Origin: Endomicrobium sp.
GTDB taxonomy: Bacteria > Elusimicrobiota > Endomicrobiia > Endomicrobiales > Endomicrobiaceae
Assembly (NCBI GenBank): GCA_031277075.1
Contig: JAISLV010000095.1
Span: 1 to 8,594, forward strand
DNA length: 8,594 bases
Reading direction: 5' to 3'
In this document: piece after piece, positions 6,313 through 8,594 of the stretch
Position numbering within the stretch: the stretch's first letter is position 1
How the letters are laid out: each line of letters opens with the position of its first letter
Made by a program: the position numbers and the translations under genes
The notes under the pieces: model-generated
Told to the model about the DNA's origin: nothing
The model's input: only the letters and a program-made list of their open reading frames with translations
The model's database searches: none

Positions 6313-6828
6313 TTATTTTTTACCTAAAAACTTTGCGATATAGGGCAAACCTCTGTATAAACCGTTATAGTCTAAACCGTATCCTACGACAAAATCGTTC
6401 CCCGTTTCAAAACAGAAATATTTAACTGGAACGTCTATAATTCTTGCGCATTTTTTGTTAAGCAGCGCGCAAGCAGACAGGCTGCGCGGATTTTTGAAAG
6501 AAAACTCTTTAAACAAAAAATCTAAAGTCCGCCCGGTATCTACTATATCTTCTACTATTATTACGTCTTTGCCCGACAAATTTTCCTGCAACCCGTAAAT
6601 TTTTTTAACGTCGCCTTGCGAAAATGTTCCTATATATGAACTCAACGAAATAAAATCAACCGAAAAATCAAAATCAAGCATTCTTATTAAATCCGCAAAA
6701 AAAACAAAACTCCCGCGCAAAACGGCGACCATAACGACGTCTTTACCTTTAAAATCTCTTGAAATCTGCGCGGCAATTTCGGACACGCGTTTTTCAATAT
6801 CGTCTTTTGAAAACAATATTTTAACCAT
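6313..6828 (-). CDS. hpt: Hypoxanthine phosphoribosyltransferase
   Basis: This cytosolic purine-salvage enzyme transfers the phosphoribosyl group of PRPP to hypoxanthine or guanine, giving IMP or GMP. At 171 residues it has the usual family length. VEDIVDTGRTL (about 92-102) is the PRPP-binding motif, and the upstream LRGS (37-40) is the pyrophosphate-binding loop. SSYIGTFSQGD (63-73) corresponds to the flexible catalytic loop, and DFVVGYGLDYNGLYRGLPYI (145-164) to the C-terminal base-binding region. The ATG overlaps the nuclease stop (TAATG); the nearest purine-rich stretch, AGAGGG, is about 12 nt away and rather far, so coupling is likely. ftsH follows after 22 nt. In many bacteria tilS precedes hpt-ftsH; here the restriction-modification pair occupies that place. 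Confidence 0.95.
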   Translation of the reverse strand: MVKILFSKDDIEKRVSEIAAQISRDFKGKDVVMVAVLRGSFVFFADLIRMLDFDFSVDFISLSSYIGTFSQGDVKKIYGLQENLSGKDVIIVEDIVDTGRTLDFLFKEFSFKNPRSLSACALLNKKCARIIDVPVKYFCFETGNDFVVGYGLDYNGLYRGLPYIAKFLGKK

Positions 6829-7502
6829 TATTGTATTTTGCCCTCTGCCAGCAAAACCGCTCCGTCTTTGCCGGAGTAAAGCCTTTTATTGTCAGAATTA
6901 AACTCATGCTTAACGTCTAAAGACAAAGATTCAATAGATAAAATTTTATAATTTCTGCACTTATATACGCGCGAATTTCCATATTCGCCGGCAACGTACA
7001 TTTCAAACGATAAAAGCAAATGAACTGCGTCTTGCGTAATTTTAGAATTTTTTGAAGGAGAAAAATAAAAGCTTCTAAACGCCGTATCCGCGCTCCCAAT
7101 ATTATATGTTTTACATTCTGCGTAACAATTGACATTTTTATAGACAAAAGAAATATCGGGATACCCTGCTGAAACTCTATGTCCTCTTTTATTCTGCGGA
7201 ACGCCCGCTTTTATGCCTGAATAAGTTAAAGCGTCTATAACAATTTTTTCTACGTCATTTCCAACTTCGTTAGGACGCGTCCTATTAATCCCATTTTTAT
7301 TTATTTGTTTTCCTGCATACCGCATAGAGAGCTTCAGTATTTTAAGCAACTCTTTATGCGCGCCGTCCGCATGATTAAAAAATAAAACTTCTTTCCCTGT
7401 CAAACCTTTTACTACCGCATTAAAAGGAATGTCTTTTAATGGTTTTAACATTTGACTAACTACTTGCTCAAGCCGTTTAACGTATTTTTTGTTATTGTCC
7501 AT
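6828..7502 (-). CDS. Probable type II restriction endonuclease, PD-(D/E)XK fold
   Basis: This 224-residue protein is the likely cleavage partner of the methyltransferase immediately upstream. The visible evidence is a PD-(D/E)XK signature: GYPD with Pro115-Asp116, then AECK with Glu129 and Lys131, 12 residues after the Asp and on a predicted beta strand. An acidic helix before it (NEVGNDVEK, 78-86) could supply another metal ligand. I do not recognise the wider family, so the recognition site is unknown. The ATG at 7502 follows the methyltransferase stop by 3 nt (TAAGTTATG) with no Shine-Dalgarno sequence, so translation probably depends on reinitiation. Its TAA shares one base with the hpt start codon. 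No controller protein gene is visible beside it. The function rests on the motif plus the methyltransferase neighbour; a role in another nuclease process is less likely. Confidence 0.78.
   Translation of the reverse strand: MDNNKKYVKRLEQVVSQMLKPLKDIPFNAVVKGLTGKEVLFFNHADGAHKELLKILKLSMRYAGKQINKNGINRTRPNEVGNDVEKIVIDALTYSGIKAGVPQNKRGHRVSAGYPDISFVYKNVNCYAECKTYNIGSADTAFRSFYFSPSKNSKITQDAVHLLLSFEMYVAGEYGNSRVYKCRNYKILSIESLSLDVKHEFNSDNKRLYSGKDGAVLLAEGKIQ
7101..7128 (-). promoter_or_regulatory. Possible internal sigma70-type promoter inside the nuclease gene
   Basis: On the minus strand a perfect TATAAT (7106-7101) lies 16 nt after TTGTTA (7128-7123), a 4/6 match to the -35 consensus. It points toward hpt, whose start is about 270 nt downstream, and could let hpt-ftsH be expressed independently of the restriction-modification genes. 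TATAAT-like hexamers also occur by chance elsewhere in this AT-rich window (for example inside cdaA and ftsH), so this is only a candidate. Confidence 0.2.
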
Positions 7503-7505
7503 AAC

Positions 7506-8594
7506 TTATTTTTGAAACAAAACGATTCTATTCGTATTTGTCCCTTTTGAATTATTTTTGACGCCCCAGATGTTTGCGGTTTTTGTAAATTCCTGCTTGT
7601 TTATTATAACGGCTTTGCAAGAAAAACCGGCGGCTATTCCGATAGGGAGTATCTCTTCGTCTAATTTTATTTTTCCGTTTTTTATTTCTCCTACTTCAAA
7701 AGCCACAAAACCGCCGTATTTAATCACCCTGTATAATTCGTCAAAAACTTTCGACATAACTTTCCGCCAGTCATTCAAATTCTTTGACATTGTAATTTTT
7801 GCCGCGGTTTCGTTTTTAGGTATTGAGTTAAACCACAATCTTAACCAGTTGTCCTGCGCATATTGAACTATATCCAAAAACGGCGGAGACGTTACAACCA
7901 AATTTACGGAATTATCACAAATATAAGGCGTATATCCTGCGTCGCTTTGCAAAAATTTTGCGTCGCGCGAAGCGTTTTTCAACGCCGCAATATCAGACGC
8001 AGAGAGGTCTTTTATAAGCGTTTCTGTTTTCTTTAATATAAGCTCTTTGACGTTCCTATATTGCGGAACATGATTTAATTTCTCATTTATTTTAATCTGC
8101 CTTTCCTGCGAAACCGCCTGATTTGGCGGCATTGAATAAACCGAAAAAAAACCTTTTGAATGTCCTGTTAAACGATTTGTGGCTATCATTCGTATCCATC
8201 TGTCTAAATCGTCCTCATTTCCGCCGTCTTGCCTGTCTTTAAGATATTTTTTCAACGACAGAATTTCGGACAATGTGTCTTTATGGTAAAACATTGATAA
8301 ATCAATATCGGCTTTTAAATTCCTGTCAAACGGTATCTCTTCCAATCTTTTTTTTACGTCGGCAAATACTGGCGCGGCAAGCCTAGCTTTTGACAAAATC
8401 TCGCTTATCGGATTTATATCGTTTGACACAACCTTTCTGTTGAGCAAAGCCGCTTCAATAATAGTAGTCCCGCGCCCGGCAAAGGGATCGTAAACTACAT
8501 CCCCTTCTTTCGTCAGAAGCTCTATAAAAAATCTGGGAAGCTGCGGTTTAAAACAAGCTCTGTAAGATATTTCGTGCAGACAAGAAGCCTGTCT
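7506..8594 (-). CDS. DNA methyltransferase (N4-cytosine/N6-adenine type), 5' end outside the window
   Basis: This is the modification enzyme of a restriction-modification pair; it would methylate an exocyclic amino group in its target using S-adenosylmethionine. The frame stays open to the window edge, so the start codon is not visible; 362 codons are seen. In fragment numbering, residues 7-24 (HEISYRACFKPQLPRFFI) look like motif X. DPFAGRGTT at 36-44 is the SAM-binding motif I, and the acidic residue in SNDINP just after it fits motif II. TSPPF at 235-239 is the catalytic motif IV of amino-methyltransferases, in the form usual for N4-cytosine enzymes. Motif I precedes motif IV by about 190 residues, which may hold the target-recognition domain (an alpha-like order). 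An internal TTG at 8447 could be mistaken for the start, but it would remove motif I. The stop lies 3 nt before the nuclease gene. Family confident; target sequence and methylated base unknown. Confidence 0.9.
   Translation of the reverse strand, partial: RQASCLHEISYRACFKPQLPRFFIELLTKEGDVVYDPFAGRGTTIIEAALLNRKVVSNDINPISEILSKARLAAPVFADVKKRLEEIPFDRNLKADIDLSMFYHKDTLSEILSLKKYLKDRQDGGNEDDLDRWIRMIATNRLTGHSKGFFSVYSMPPNQAVSQERQIKINEKLNHVPQYRNVKELILKKTETLIKDLSASDIAALKNASRDAKFLQSDAGYTPYICDNSVNLVVTSPPFLDIVQYAQDNWLRLWFNSIPKNETAAKITMSKNLNDWRKVMSKVFDELYRVIKYGGFVAFEVGEIKNGKIKLDEEILPIGIAAGFSCKAVIINKQEFTKTANIWGVKNNSKGTNTNRIVLFQK

Noticed and set aside
5836..6327. Plus-strand open frame of 163 codons
   Set aside because: It is antisense to the ftsH N terminus and the hpt-ftsH junction; its sequence is low in recognisable features and explained by codon bias of ftsH.
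6917..7147. Second minus-strand frame of 76 codons inside the nuclease gene
   Set aside because: It is an alternative frame of the PD-(D/E)XK gene, with no motif or ribosome-binding site to support it.
6828..7502. Assignment of the nuclease to BglI/MwoI-type enzymes
   Set aside because: Only the generic PD...ExK motif is shared by eye; no wider similarity could be confirmed, so no specificity is given.

Overview
All genes in this window lie on the minus strand and read from the high-coordinate end toward position 1. The layout is tight: overlaps of 1, 14 and 20 nt, and gaps of 3 to 109 nt. The DNA is AT-leaning by eye (not counted), and stop codons are almost all TAA. A conserved bacterial block, ftsH, folP, cdaA, (cdaR), glmM, pdxJ, is preceded by hpt and has folE inserted. 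I infer a Gram-negative-type bacterium that makes c-di-AMP. The gene order, base composition and signs of gene decay fit Elusimicrobiota (Endomicrobium-like) best, but this is a low-confidence inference; a deltaproteobacterium or spirochaete relative cannot be excluded from sequence alone.

Region by region, in transcription order: (1) 8594-6828, a restriction-modification pair. An amino-group DNA methyltransferase runs off the window edge at its 5' end and is followed after 3 nt by a PD-(D/E)XK nuclease. (2) 6828-3800, hpt (purine salvage), ftsH (membrane AAA+ protease) and folE (GTP cyclohydrolase I). (3) 3731-1772, folP with an extra N-terminal domain, then cdaA (diadenylate cyclase). (4) 1765-1558, the place where cdaR/ybbR normally sits. 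Only a 32-codon ORF remains, and it looks like the CdaR membrane anchor alone; a repeat-bearing pyrimidine-rich (plus strand) spacer follows. (5) 1557-184, glmM. (6) 203-1, the start of pdxJ, interrupted by two in-frame stop codons.

Functionally the block links nucleotide supply (Hpt; FolE uses GTP), folate synthesis (FolE, FolP; no folB or folK in view), c-di-AMP signalling (CdaA), peptidoglycan precursor supply (GlmM) and membrane quality control (FtsH). The most notable points are the anchor-only CdaR remnant or micropeptide, the decayed pdxJ, the restriction-modification pair joined to hpt by a TAATG overlap, and a glmM insertion next to the catalytic serine loop that carries an imperfect inverted repeat at DNA level.
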